From JADGGV01 sp035715725 (GTDB lineage: Bacteria; Gemmatimonadota; Gemmatimonadetes; Longimicrobiales; RSA9), in contig DASTKT010000012.1 of the NCBI GenBank assembly GCA_035715725.1, positions 7,202 through 71,201 on the forward strand: a stretch of DNA of 64,000 bases, given 5' to 3'. Of the stretch, positions 9,793 to 17,870 are shown one piece after another. Numbering within the stretch: position 1 is the stretch's first letter; each line of letters opens with the position of its first letter. The notes under the pieces were generated by a model. The model ran no database searches. It saw nothing but the letters and a program-made list of their open reading frames with translations, and was not told where the DNA came from. The position numbers were made by a program, and so were the translations under genes.

Positions 9793-10260
9793 GGCGCATC
9801 GGCATCGGCCTGCGAACGACCTTTTCACCGCAGAGGCGCAGAGAACGCAGAGAGCGGCAACGGAAAGCCGGGCGACGAAGCTTCGTCGGCGTTTGAACGG
9901 ATTTTTCACAGGGAGCTCGGGAGCTTGGGAGGACGGCCTGTGCCGGCGGCCGCCGCGTCCGCGGCGAACGCATGCATCCATTTTGAAGTTGGAACCGGGC
10001 TACGCCGCCTCCGACGCCACGGAATGAAGTTGGGGTTGCACCGGTGACCCGCGATCCACCGGTGCAACCCCACAAAAGGATGTTTCCGCCACGACGACCC
10101 GTCGCCGCCCCGAGCGGGTCTCCCCAGCTCCCCTGCTCCCTGTGAATGAAGATTCGTTCGGTTGCCGACGAAGCCTCGCCGCCCGGCTTTCCGTTGCCGT
10201 TCTCTGCGCCCTCTGCGTCTCTGCGGTGAAATGCAGTTCGCAGGCCGATGCCGATGCGCC
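9793..10260. repeat. Composite inverted-repeat element with CGCAGAG arms
   Basis: This element fills most of the gap between the end of ccoS and the kinase gene. Two arms of about 140 bases (9793-9933 and 10120-10260) are inverted copies of each other at roughly 85% identity by eye. Each contains GGCGCATCGGCATCGGCCTG, then TTTCACCGCAGAGGCGCAGAG or a close variant, then CGGCAACGGAAAGCCGGGCG, then TTCACAGGGAGC. A perfect 16-bp hairpin lies in the middle. No convincing coding sequence is present. A third copy of the CGCAGAG arm word is at 31193-31222. It could be a MITE-like mobile element or a structured transcript feature. Confidence 0.8.
10031..10072. terminator. Perfect 16-bp hairpin in the centre of the repeat element
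   Basis: Arms 10031-10046 and 10057-10072 are perfectly complementary over 16 bases (TGGGGTTGCACCGGTG and its inverse) around a 10-base loop. Only short A or T stretches flank it (ACAAAAGG on the right), so it could act as a rho-independent terminator for the minus-strand cco operon or as the folding core of the surrounding element. Which role is inference. Confidence 0.55.
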
Positions 10261-10264
10261 CAGC

Positions 10265-10399
10265 CTACTCCCTCAGCATCCGCTCCGGCGCATCGTCGAG
10301 GTCGTCGAACTGGCCGGCGCGCGCGGCGGCGGCGAAGAGCGCCACGAAGACCGCGCCCACGAGGAGCGCGGCGAGCAGCACCACGATCAGCCCCTGCAT
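10265..10399 (-). CDS. ccoS: cbb3 oxidase maturation protein CcoS
   Basis: A 44-residue protein with one N-terminal membrane segment (LIVVLLAALLVGAVFVALF) followed by the short polar tail FDDLDDAPERMLRE. The FDDLD(D)PE motif is the hallmark of CcoS (FixS), which is needed for cofactor insertion into the cbb3 oxidase. The start is supported by GGGAGGAAG just upstream. It overlaps the end of ccoI by 13 bases and is the last gene of the cbb3 operon. It is short enough to be missed by default gene calling. Confidence 0.93.
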   Translation of the reverse strand: MQGLIVVLLAALLVGAVFVALFAAAARAGQFDDLDDAPERMLRE

Positions 10400-12717
10400 G
10401 CTTCCTCCCGGCGCACGAGCGCCTCCACTCGCGCGGCGCCCCAGAGCACGACCAGGCTCGAGAGCGGCATGAGCAGCGCGGCGACGAGCGGGCTCATCAC
10501 GCCGGCCGCCGCGGCGCCGACGGCCAGCACGTTGTAGGCGATGGAGTGGCGCTGCGCGGTCCGCGTCACGCGCCGGGCGGCGCGCGCGGCGCGGCGGGCG
10601 GCGAGGATCGGCGCGAGCGAGGCCGTCGAGATCACGCCGTCGGCCACGAGCACGCTGCTCGCCGCGCCCGCCGCCATGGCGATGCCGACGTCCGCGGCGG
10701 CGAGCGCGGGCCCGTCGTTCAGCCCGTCGCCGGCGAAGAGCACGCGCTTCCCTTCCCCGCGCCGGGCCTCGACCCACTCCGCCTTCTCCCCGGGGCCCAC
10801 GCGCGCGACGACGTGGCTCACGCCCGCGGTCGTCGCGACGCGCCACGCCGCCTCCGCGTGGTCGCCCGTGAGCAGGACCACCTCGAGCCCCTCGCGCCGG
10901 AGCGCGGCGATCGTGGCGGCGGCGTCGGCGCGGACCGCATCGCCCAGGCGGAGGAGGTGGCGCGCGCCATCGTCGCCTTCGAGGAGCAGCAGCCCGGGGC
11001 CGCCGCTCCGCAGGCGCCACGCGCGGCCGTCCACGCGCCCGGAGATGCCCGCCCCCGGCTCCTCGCGCACGCCCTCGCCGCGCGGGAGCGGGATGCCGCG
11101 GCGCGAGGCCTCGGCCACGACCGCGCGCGCGATCGGGTGGTGGCTGTAGCGCTCGAGCCCCGCGGCAATGCGCAGCGCGGCGTCGTCCGCCTCCAGCACG
11201 ACGAGCGCACCCTCCGTGACCGTGCCGGTCTTGTCGAGGACGACCAGGTCGACGTCCGCGACCTCCGCCAGCACGTCCGGCGAGCGGAGCAGCAACCCGC
11301 GGCGCGCCGCGGCGCCCAGCCCGGCCGTGGCCGCGAGCGGGTGCGAGAGCGCCAGCGCGCACGGACAGGCGACGACGAGCACGGCCACCGTGTGCGCCAC
11401 CGCCGCGTCCACCCCCGCGCCCCGCCACCAGCCGAGGAAGACGGCGGCGGACACGAGCAGCGTCGCCGCGGTGAACCAGGGCGCGATCCGGTCCAGCGAC
11501 GTCGGGCGCGCGCCGCGGTCCGCGGCCGCCTCGAGCCGCGCCGCCATGCGCCGCAGCACGGTCCCGGCGCCGACCGCCTCGACGCGCACGGAGAGCGCGC
11601 CGTCGACGAGCACCGTGCCGGCGTGTACGCGCTCGCCCGGCGCCACCATCGCCGGCTCCGCCTCCCCGGTCAGCAGCGCGACGCGCACCTGCCCGGCGCC
11701 CTCCGTGACGATGCCGTCCGCCGGCAGCTCCTCTCCGGCGCCGACGTCCACGACGTCGCCGGGGCGGAGCGCCGACACGGGAACGGTCTCGAGGCCGGCC
11801 GCCGTGGCGCGCCGCGCGGCGCGGGGCGCGCTCGCCACCAGCGCGACGGCCGCGTCCGCGGCGCGGCGCCGGCCGTGCGCCTCGAGCACGCGCCCCGCCA
11901 GCAGGAACGCCACCAGCATCGTCAGCGAGTCGAGGTAGCCGTCCCGCCCGAGCAGCGCCGCGGCCGCGCCGTGCGCGTACATCGCGGCGATGCCGGCGGC
12001 GATCGGCAGGTCCATGTGCAACACGCGATGCCGCAGCCCGTTCCACGCGCCGGCGAAGAAGGGCGACGCGCACCAGATCGTGACCGGCGTCGCCAGCGCG
12101 AGCGACGCCCAGCGGAAGAGCGCGGCGAAGCCCGGGTCGATCGCGCCGTACCACCACCCGGCGTACAGCCCCTCGTAGAAGAGCATGACGCCGGCGGCGG
12201 CGAACGCGGCGACGCCGAGGCGGTAGAGCAGCCCGCGATCCACCCGCCGCTCGGCGCCGAGCGCCCGCGGCCGGTAGCCGAGCGCCGCGATGCGCCCGGC
12301 GAGCGTGCCCAGGTCCGTCGCCGCCGGGTCCCAGCGCAGCGTGGCGCGGCCGGAGGCGTAGCTCACGTGCGCGTCCCGCACGCCCGGCGCCTGCTCGAGC
12401 ACGCGCTCGACCACCCAGACGCACGACGCGCAGCGGAGCCCGTCCACCTGCAGCCGCGCCTCGTGCGTGCCGTCGGCGCGCGGCTCCGTCGGCACCGTCG
12501 CCCACGCCTCCACGAGCGGCTCCGGCCGCGGCGCGAACGCCTCCCGCTCCGCGTAGTAGCGCTCGAGCCCCGCGCCCCGGATGATGGCGTACGCCATCTC
12601 GCAGCCGGCGCAGCAGAACGCGTCCGCCGCGCCCTCCACGGCCGTGCCGCAATGGGGGCAGCGGGCTCCGCGAGGCTGCGCCTCAGCGCGGCTCGACGCG
12701 ATAGGACGGGACGACAC
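10387..12717 (-). CDS. ccoI: Copper-transporting P1B-type ATPase CcoI (FixI)
   Basis: A 776-residue heavy-metal ATPase. The N-terminus has a cysteine-rich segment (C20, C23, C35, C36, C39) typical of the CcoI/FixI subgroup, then a heavy-metal-associated domain with CASC at 96-99. Core motifs follow: the transmembrane metal site CPC in VVACPCALALSHPLA, the phosphorylation site DKTGTVTEG, and the hinge GDGLNDGPAL. CcoI exports copper for the Cu-B site of the cbb3 oxidase. The GTG start is preceded by GGGGGAGGACC and lies inside the small FixH-like gene upstream, which overlaps it by 35 bases. Gene order confirms the role. Confidence 0.95.
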   Translation of the reverse strand: MSSRPIASSRAEAQPRGARCPHCGTAVEGAADAFCCAGCEMAYAIIRGAGLERYYAEREAFAPRPEPLVEAWATVPTEPRADGTHEARLQVDGLRCASCVWVVERVLEQAPGVRDAHVSYASGRATLRWDPAATDLGTLAGRIAALGYRPRALGAERRVDRGLLYRLGVAAFAAAGVMLFYEGLYAGWWYGAIDPGFAALFRWASLALATPVTIWCASPFFAGAWNGLRHRVLHMDLPIAAGIAAMYAHGAAAALLGRDGYLDSLTMLVAFLLAGRVLEAHGRRRAADAAVALVASAPRAARRATAAGLETVPVSALRPGDVVDVGAGEELPADGIVTEGAGQVRVALLTGEAEPAMVAPGERVHAGTVLVDGALSVRVEAVGAGTVLRRMAARLEAAADRGARPTSLDRIAPWFTAATLLVSAAVFLGWWRGAGVDAAVAHTVAVLVVACPCALALSHPLAATAGLGAAARRGLLLRSPDVLAEVADVDLVVLDKTGTVTEGALVVLEADDAALRIAAGLERYSHHPIARAVVAEASRRGIPLPRGEGVREEPGAGISGRVDGRAWRLRSGGPGLLLLEGDDGARHLLRLGDAVRADAAATIAALRREGLEVVLLTGDHAEAAWRVATTAGVSHVVARVGPGEKAEWVEARRGEGKRVLFAGDGLNDGPALAAADVGIAMAAGAASSVLVADGVISTASLAPILAARRAARAARRVTRTAQRHSIAYNVLAVGAAAAGVMSPLVAALLMPLSSLVVLWGAARVEALVRREEACRG

Positions 12718-12841
12718 GGTCCTCCCCCGAGACGGCCACGTACACGAACACGACGTTCGCGATCAGCATCAGCACGAAGCCGATGATGATCGCGACGACC
12801 CAGGGCGAGGCCCTCTCACGGACCCACTGTGGCGCCGACAC
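12683..12841 (-). CDS. Small FixH/CcoH-like membrane protein (52 aa)
   Basis: A 52-residue frame squeezed between ccoG and ccoI, overlapping ccoG by 26 bases and ccoI by 35 bases. It starts at a GTG with GGAGAG upstream. The peptide has one membrane segment (VVAIIIGFVLMLIANVVFVY) followed by VAVSGEDRVVPSYRVEP. This matches the N-terminal anchor of FixH (membrane helix, A-[VL]-S, then a short Val/Tyr segment) and sits in the fixG-fixH-fixI position. The usual periplasmic domain of FixH (total about 150 residues) is missing, so it is either a minimal FixH or a remnant. Assignment rests on position, topology and the short motif. Confidence 0.68.
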   Translation of the reverse strand: MSAPQWVRERASPWVVAIIIGFVLMLIANVVFVYVAVSGEDRVVPSYRVEPR

Positions 12842-14171
12842 CCGTCTCTCCGGTTCGGAAGGTGGTCTCCAGCACCCGCTCGCCCATCGGTCCGGCGACC
12901 CGGACCACGAGCGGGATCGTGCGCGGGAAGCGGCTCGCCGCCGCCGGGATGCGCACGACGAGCGGCGCGAGCTGCCCCTCCTCGGGTTTCAGCGTGAGCT
13001 CCGGCGCCACGACCTGCGCGCCCGGCACGCCGTCGACCCGCACGCGGAACCGCGCCGTGCCGCCCTCCGGCGCGTTGTTCGCGATCCGCAGCAGGTACGT
13101 GTTCCGCACGTAGCCGTCGGGGTCCAGCGTCGCGAGCGACCCGGGCGCCCGCACCAGCGACGCCTCGAACGGCACCCGCGTCGCCAGGAGGAACACCGCC
13201 GCGGCGGCGATGCCGGCCAGCAGCCCCGCGTACGCCACCGTGCGCGGCCGCAGCAGCCGCGGCCGGGCTTGCCCCTTGGCGATCTCGGCCAGCGAGCCGT
13301 ACGCCACCAGCGACTCGTGCCCGAACTTCCCCATCACGCTCGCGCACGCGTCGATGCAGCGCGCGCAGCCGATGCACTCGAGCTGGAAGCCGTTGCGGAT
13401 GTCGATCCCCTGCGGGCACACGTTCACGCACTTCATGCAGTCGATGCACGCGCCGGTCTGGCGGGCCTCCTTCCCGCCGCGCGGCTCGCCCCGCCGGGCG
13501 TCGTAGCCGATGACCAGCGTGTCGTCGTCCGTCAGCGCGCTCTGGAACCGCGCGTACGGGCACAGGAAGTTGCAGAGCTGCTCGCGGAACCAGGCGAAGT
13601 CCAGGAACCACCCCGCGGCGAAGATCCCGACCAGCGCGTACGAGACCGCGCCCGCGCGCCCGCTCCACAGCTCCCGCGCCCCCGCGAAGAAGCTCATGAA
13701 CGCCGCCGAGACGACGAGCGCCGCCGCCGCGAACAGCGCCCACTTCGCCGCCTTGCGCCAGACCAGCGCCCACGTCACGCCCATGCGGTCGCGCCGCTGC
13801 CGCGTGGTCCACTCCCCCTCGATCCAGCGCTCGATCGGCCGGATCCACGTGTCCAGCAGCACCGTCTGCGGGCAGCCGTAGCCGCACCACAGCCGCCCGA
13901 ACAGCGAGGTGAAGAAGAAGAGCGAGAACGCGAGGAAGAGCGCGACCAGCAGCAGCAGGACCGTGTCCGACGCCGTGAACACCGCCCCCAGCGCGTACAG
14001 CCGCCGCGCCGGCAGGTCGAGCCGGAGCGCCGGATTCCCTCTCACGTACACCCACGGCGTCACGAACAGCACGACGTGCAGCGCCAGGAACGTCCAGCGC
14101 CGCAGGCGCTGGAAGCGCCCGGTGATGTGCTGGACGTAGACCCATTTCCGGTTGCCGCTGAAGCCGAGCAT
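12816..14171 (-). CDS. ccoG: cbb3 oxidase assembly ferredoxin CcoG (FixG/RdxA)
   Basis: A 451-residue polytopic membrane protein. It carries the NosR/NapH-type motif WCGYGCPQTV, a NFLCPYARFQ segment, and two 4Fe-4S clusters in CIDCMKCVNVCPQ and CIGCARCIDAC. The C-terminal Ig-like FixG domain follows. CcoG is a cupric reductase that supplies Cu(I) for cbb3 assembly. The ATG at 14171 has GAGG at a good distance and begins MLGFSGNRKWVYVQ; the upstream open frame is low-complexity repeat. It is separated from ccoP by a 437-base palindromic gap, the only large gap inside this operon. Confidence 0.93.
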   Translation of the reverse strand: MLGFSGNRKWVYVQHITGRFQRLRRWTFLALHVVLFVTPWVYVRGNPALRLDLPARRLYALGAVFTASDTVLLLLVALFLAFSLFFFTSLFGRLWCGYGCPQTVLLDTWIRPIERWIEGEWTTRQRRDRMGVTWALVWRKAAKWALFAAAALVVSAAFMSFFAGARELWSGRAGAVSYALVGIFAAGWFLDFAWFREQLCNFLCPYARFQSALTDDDTLVIGYDARRGEPRGGKEARQTGACIDCMKCVNVCPQGIDIRNGFQLECIGCARCIDACASVMGKFGHESLVAYGSLAEIAKGQARPRLLRPRTVAYAGLLAGIAAAAVFLLATRVPFEASLVRAPGSLATLDPDGYVRNTYLLRIANNAPEGGTARFRVRVDGVPGAQVVAPELTLKPEEGQLAPLVVRIPAAASRFPRTIPLVVRVAGPMGERVLETTFRTGETGVGATVGP

Positions 14172-14204
14172 CGCGTCCTCGTGTCTTGACCTATCCGGCG
14201 TTGT

Positions 14205-14493
14205 TCCCGCTTGCGCGCCCGCGCCCGCTTGCGAGCCGTTCCGTAGCCTCGCCGTCGGACCGACGAACGAGACGAACGACCGGGAGCGCGCGCGGGCGCG
14301 CAAGCGCAAGCGGAACTGCTCTTCGGGTCAGGGGTCAGGGGCCGCGGGTCGCGTTCCGCGGGCACGCGCGGGGGCACGCGTACGGGAAAGTGCCGGGGGC
14401 ACGGGTCGAACACCCCCGGCCGCTTCGGCCGCCCGCGTGCATCGACCGCTTCCCGTGCCCCTGCCCGTGCGCGTGCCCCCGCGCGTGCCCGCG
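14205..14493. repeat. Nested palindromic repeats between ccoP and ccoG
   Basis: Two inverted-repeat pairs lie side by side. The first pairs 14205-14242 (CCGCTTGCGCGCCCGCGCCC) with 14282-14315. The second pairs 14357-14386 with 14464-14493, 30 bases with a single mismatch, containing GGCACGCGCGGGGGCACGCG. The second pair is centred on the small hairpin CGGCCG-CTT-CGGCCG at 14417-14431, almost exactly on the symmetry axis. Between the pairs is a GGGTCAGGGGTCAGGGG direct repeat. No coding potential was found. On the minus strand it sits downstream of ccoP and upstream of ccoG, so its transcript would fold strongly inside the cbb3 mRNA. Confidence 0.78.
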
Positions 14494-14608
14494 ACCCAAG
14501 CCTCGCGCCCCCCGGCCCCTGGCCCGTCCGTGGGAAGTCATGCTTCGCCCGTCGCTCCGCCTGCGCCGGCCGTTCCCCCATCCGCATTCGGAGGTGCCGT
14601 TCGGCCCC

Positions 14609-15115
14609 CTACATCTTGTGCCCCTGCGCCACGATGTACGCCGCCACCTCGTTGATCTTCTGCGGCCCGAGGATCGGCCCCCACGTGGGCATCCCCTTCG
14701 CCGCGACGCCCTCCGTGATCGTGTGCACGATCTCCTCGGGCTTGCCGCCGTGGATCCAGGTTTCGTCGGTCAGATTCGGGCCGATCCCGCCCTGCAGGTT
14801 CGCGCCGTGGCAGCCGGTGCAGTTCGCGCGGAAGACGGTGGCGCCCTTCGCCGCCAGCTCGGGCGTCACGACGAGGCGCTTCGGACCCTCCGCCTCCGGC
14901 CAGCGAGAGCGCGCCTCGGCCATCTCGGCCGCCAGCTCCTTCACCTCGGAGCGGTGCGCGATGAAGTGGTAGTGCGTCGTGTACACGACGGCGAAGACGA
15001 TCGTCAGCCAGAACAGCCCCAGCCACCAGTCGGGGAGCGCGTTGTCGTATTCCTCGATGCCGTCGGCCTCGTCCGCGTGGCCGAGGACCTGGTCCTTGCC
15101 GGCGTCCTTTCTCAT
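14609..15115 (-). CDS. ccoP: cbb3 oxidase cytochrome c subunit III (CcoP), single-heme form
   Basis: A 168-residue protein: an N-terminal soluble segment with GIEEYDNALPDWWLGLFWLT (the conserved CcoP N-terminal signature), one transmembrane helix and a single cytochrome c domain with CTGCH. The axial methionine candidate is in KGMPTWG. Classical CcoP has two CxxCH motifs and about 300 residues; here only one is present and the frame ends cleanly after the first heme domain. The ATG overlaps the ccoQ stop (ATGA). It passes electrons from donor cytochromes to CcoO/CcoN in the membrane. Confidence 0.92.
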   Translation of the reverse strand: MRKDAGKDQVLGHADEADGIEEYDNALPDWWLGLFWLTIVFAVVYTTHYHFIAHRSEVKELAAEMAEARSRWPEAEGPKRLVVTPELAAKGATVFRANCTGCHGANLQGGIGPNLTDETWIHGGKPEEIVHTITEGVAAKGMPTWGPILGPQKINEVAAYIVAQGHKM

Positions 15116-15288
15116 CGATCGTCCTCCGCCAGGGGCAGCCTCGCCGCCTCGTCCATCCGCTCGCGGTTGCCGCTCTCGTACGCCCACCACGTCCACCCGA
15201 CGAAGCAGGCCAGGAACAGCACGGTCAGCACGCCCATGAGCCAGCCGTAGCGCGCGGTCTCGCCGGCCGCGTGGAAGACCGGGTTCAT
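15112..15288 (-). CDS. ccoQ: cbb3 oxidase small subunit CcoQ
   Basis: A 58-residue single-span membrane protein (GWLMGVLTVLFLACFVGWTWW) followed by a charged tail ending LPLAEDDR. The WAY(E/S) segment after the helix and the position between ccoO and ccoP identify CcoQ (FixQ), which stabilises the oxidase complex. It overlaps ccoO by ATGA at its start and ccoP by ATGA at its end. Confidence 0.9.
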   Translation of the reverse strand: MNPVFHAAGETARYGWLMGVLTVLFLACFVGWTWWAYESGNRERMDEAARLPLAEDDR

Positions 15289-16076
15289 CGCCCGCCTCCG
15301 GCGTTCGGCGCCGCCGCGGTCCCCGGCTCGCTCGCCGGCGACGTCGCCACCACGCCCGCGTCCTCCGCCCGCCGCGGCTCCAGCGCGGCCTTCCCGTCGC
15401 GCCCGAGCCGCTGCAGGTACGCGATCACGGCCACGATCTCGCGGTCGCGGCTCGTCCTGATCCCCATCGTCGCCAGGTTGCGGACGATCGAGTCGCCCTG
15501 CCGCGCGAGCTGCGCCGGCACGCCGGCGACCTCCGCCTCCGTGTACGGCACGCCGACCCTCGCGAGCGCGCGCACCGACGCCTGCACGTCCGCGGCGTCG
15601 AGCGACCGCTCGAGCAGCCAGCCGTACTTCGGCATGATGCTCCCCGGCGACGTGCTGCGCGGATCGCGCATGTGCTCGTAGTGCCACGCGTCCGGGTACT
15701 TCCCGCCGACGCGCTGCAGGTCCGGCCCGATCCGGCGCGAGCCCAGCAGGAACGGGTGGTCGTAGGCGTACTCGCCGGCGCGGCTCCACTCGCCGTAGCG
15801 CAGCAGCTCCGAGCGCATCGGCCGCACCATCTGCGAGTGGCACACGTAGCACCCCTCGCGGATGTAGATGTCGCGCCCCGCGACCTCGAGCGGCGTGTAC
15901 GGAGAGACGCCCTTCAGCGGCTCCGGGCCCAGCTTCGCGCTGAACATCGGGACGATCTCCGCCACGCCGCCGATCGAGACGACGACCGTCGTCAGGATCG
16001 CGAACAGCCCGAGGCGCCCCTCCATCACCCGGCGGTGCCAGTGCTCCTTGCGCCCGTCCGTGTTCTCGTTCGACAT
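15285..16076 (-). CDS. ccoO: cbb3 oxidase cytochrome c subunit II (CcoO)
   Basis: A 263-residue membrane-anchored monoheme cytochrome c. It has an N-terminal transmembrane helix, then YTPLEVAGRDIYIREGCYVC with the heme site CYVCH, and SQMVRPMRSELLRYG, RRIGPDLQRVGGKYPD and MRDPRSTSPGSIMPKY, all strongly conserved in CcoO. The methionine of IMPKY is the probable axial ligand. The C-terminal tail of about 45 residues after the heme domain is Ala/Pro-rich and likely disordered. A GGGGGG ribosome site precedes the ATG. The second gene of the operon, 10 bases after ccoN. Confidence 0.95.
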   Translation of the reverse strand: MSNENTDGRKEHWHRRVMEGRLGLFAILTTVVVSIGGVAEIVPMFSAKLGPEPLKGVSPYTPLEVAGRDIYIREGCYVCHSQMVRPMRSELLRYGEWSRAGEYAYDHPFLLGSRRIGPDLQRVGGKYPDAWHYEHMRDPRSTSPGSIMPKYGWLLERSLDAADVQASVRALARVGVPYTEAEVAGVPAQLARQGDSIVRNLATMGIRTSRDREIVAVIAYLQRLGRDGKAALEPRRAEDAGVVATSPASEPGTAAAPNAGGGR

Positions 16077-16086
16077 CTCGCCCCCC

Positions 16087-17589
16087 TCAGGCCGCCGCCG
16101 GTGCGGCGGAGAGCGTGGCCCGCGCCTTCGCCGCGCGGATCGTCAGGATGAAGTTCACCATCATCAGGATCGCGCCGAGCAGGTACAGCGTCCCGCCCAC
16201 GAAGCGCAGCCAGTAGAACGGATCGAGCTGGTGCACGATCTCGACGAAGTTCGGGTACTTGAGCTGCCCGGCGTCGTCGACGGCGCGCCACATCAGCCCC
16301 TCGGTCAGCCCCGCCGCCCACATCGAGACGGTGTAGAGCACGATGCCGACGGTCGCCATCCAGAAGTGCGTCGTCATCCAGGCGGGCCTCGCGATCGGGC
16401 CGTTCCACAGCCGCGGCGCCAGCCAGTACAGCATCGCGAAGGAGATCATCCCGACCCAGCCGAGCGCGCCGCTGTGCACGTGCCCGATCACCCAGTTCGT
16501 GTAGTGCGCCAGCCCGTTCACCGCCCGGATCGACATCATCGGGCCCTCGAACGTGCTCATCCCGTAGAAGCTCACGGCGACGACCATGAACTTCAGGATC
16601 GCGTCCGTGCGCACGCGGTCCCACGCGCCGCGCAGCGTCATCAGCCCGTTGATCATCCCGCCCCACGACGGCGCCAGGAGCATGAGGCTGAAGACCATGC
16701 CGAGCGTCTGCGCCCAGTCCGGGAGCGCCGAGTAGAGGAGGTGGTGCGGACCCGCCCAGATGTAGAGGAAGACCAGCGCCCAGAAGTGCACGATCGACAG
16801 CCGGTAGCTGTAGACCGGCCGCTCCGCCGCCCGCGGCAGGAAGTAGTACATCAGCCCCAGCAGCGGCGTCGTCAGGAAGAAGCCCACCGCGTTGTGCCCG
16901 TACCACCACTGCACCAGCGCGTCCGTCAGCCCCGCGAACACCGGGTACGAGCGCGCCAGCGTGGCCGGCACCGCCAGCGAGTTGACGATGTGCAGGATCG
17001 GGATCGTGATCACGAACGACATGTAGAACCAGATCGCGACGTACAGGTGCTTCACCTTCCGCGCCGCGATCGTGCCGAAGAAGTTCACCGCGAAGAGCAC
17101 CCACACGACCGCGATCAGCACGTCGATCGGCCAGATCAGCTCCGCGTACTCCTTCGACTGCGTCAGCCCCAGCGGCAGCGTCACCGCCGCCGCCACGATG
17201 ATCGACTGCCACCCCCAGAAGTGCAGGCGCGAGAGCACGTCGCTCCACATCCGCACCTTCAGCAGGCGCTGCATCGAGTAGTAGATGCCCGTGAAGCAGA
17301 TGTTGCCCGTGAACGCGAAGATCACCGCGTTCGTGTGCAGCGGCCGCAGCCGCCCGAACGTCGTGTACGGCAGCCCCAGGTTCGCCGGCCACCACGCGAG
17401 CTGCAGCGCGATCGTCGCTCCCACCAGCATCCCCACCACGCCCCACAGCACCGACGCACCGAAGAACAGCCGCACCACGTCGTCGTCGTACGCGGGCGGC
17501 GCCATCCCCGGACCGGTCGCCCGCGGCGGCGCGAGCGTGCGCGGCTCCGGCCCGGTCGCGACCGGAACGTCGTCCACCGTCTGTTGCAC
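16087..17589 (-). CDS. ccoN: cbb3 oxidase catalytic subunit I (CcoN)
   Basis: A 500-residue protein with about 12 transmembrane helices, the catalytic subunit of the high-affinity proton-pumping cbb3 oxidase. Characteristic segments include LRPLHTNAVIFAF (low-spin heme histidine), WWYGHNAVGFFLTTP (Cu-B histidine and cross-linked tyrosine region), WAGPHHLLYSALPDW (paired Cu-B histidines), and HYTNWVIGHVHSGALGWVG (high- and low-spin heme histidines). The start is a GTG with GGGAG upstream and opens the operon. A cbb3 oxidase with its full assembly set implies respiration at low oxygen. Confidence 0.96.
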   Translation of the reverse strand: MQQTVDDVPVATGPEPRTLAPPRATGPGMAPPAYDDDVVRLFFGASVLWGVVGMLVGATIALQLAWWPANLGLPYTTFGRLRPLHTNAVIFAFTGNICFTGIYYSMQRLLKVRMWSDVLSRLHFWGWQSIIVAAAVTLPLGLTQSKEYAELIWPIDVLIAVVWVLFAVNFFGTIAARKVKHLYVAIWFYMSFVITIPILHIVNSLAVPATLARSYPVFAGLTDALVQWWYGHNAVGFFLTTPLLGLMYYFLPRAAERPVYSYRLSIVHFWALVFLYIWAGPHHLLYSALPDWAQTLGMVFSLMLLAPSWGGMINGLMTLRGAWDRVRTDAILKFMVVAVSFYGMSTFEGPMMSIRAVNGLAHYTNWVIGHVHSGALGWVGMISFAMLYWLAPRLWNGPIARPAWMTTHFWMATVGIVLYTVSMWAAGLTEGLMWRAVDDAGQLKYPNFVEIVHQLDPFYWLRFVGGTLYLLGAILMMVNFILTIRAAKARATLSAAPAAA

Positions 17590-17870
17590 GAGGCTCCCTC
17601 TTCCGTTCGAGTTTCACGGTCCGGAGGCGCGGGCGGTCGGGAATCTCCCCCCGGCACCCGGCCGGCCGGCGCGCGTCGGGCGTTCCCCGACCCTCCGCAC
17701 GGGACCGCCACGGGCGCGCGCCCGCCCTGCTCCGGGCACGCCGGAAATCTGCCCGAGCCGGATTTCGCTACAATCGGGCGGATTCCCGATCGCCTGTCGG
17801 GGTTGTTCCCGCACACGGACGTCCGGATTCGCCCGACGCGGGTGGACGGCGACGGCCGTTATCGTCCGGC
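17590..17870. promoter_or_regulatory. Divergent control region between ccoN and the SafE-like gene
   Basis: A 281-base divergent intergenic region that must hold the cco operon promoter on the minus strand. A TACAAT box at 17769-17774 could be a -10 element for the plus-strand gene, but no good -35 is visible and no clear FNR or RegA site was found. Low confidence in any specific element. Confidence 0.35.

Noticed and set aside
14230..14600. N-terminal extensions of CcoG and other frames through the ccoP-ccoG gap
   Set aside because: The extension is made of repeat DNA (Arg/Ala-rich), while the ATG at 14171 has a proper ribosome site and the family N-terminus.
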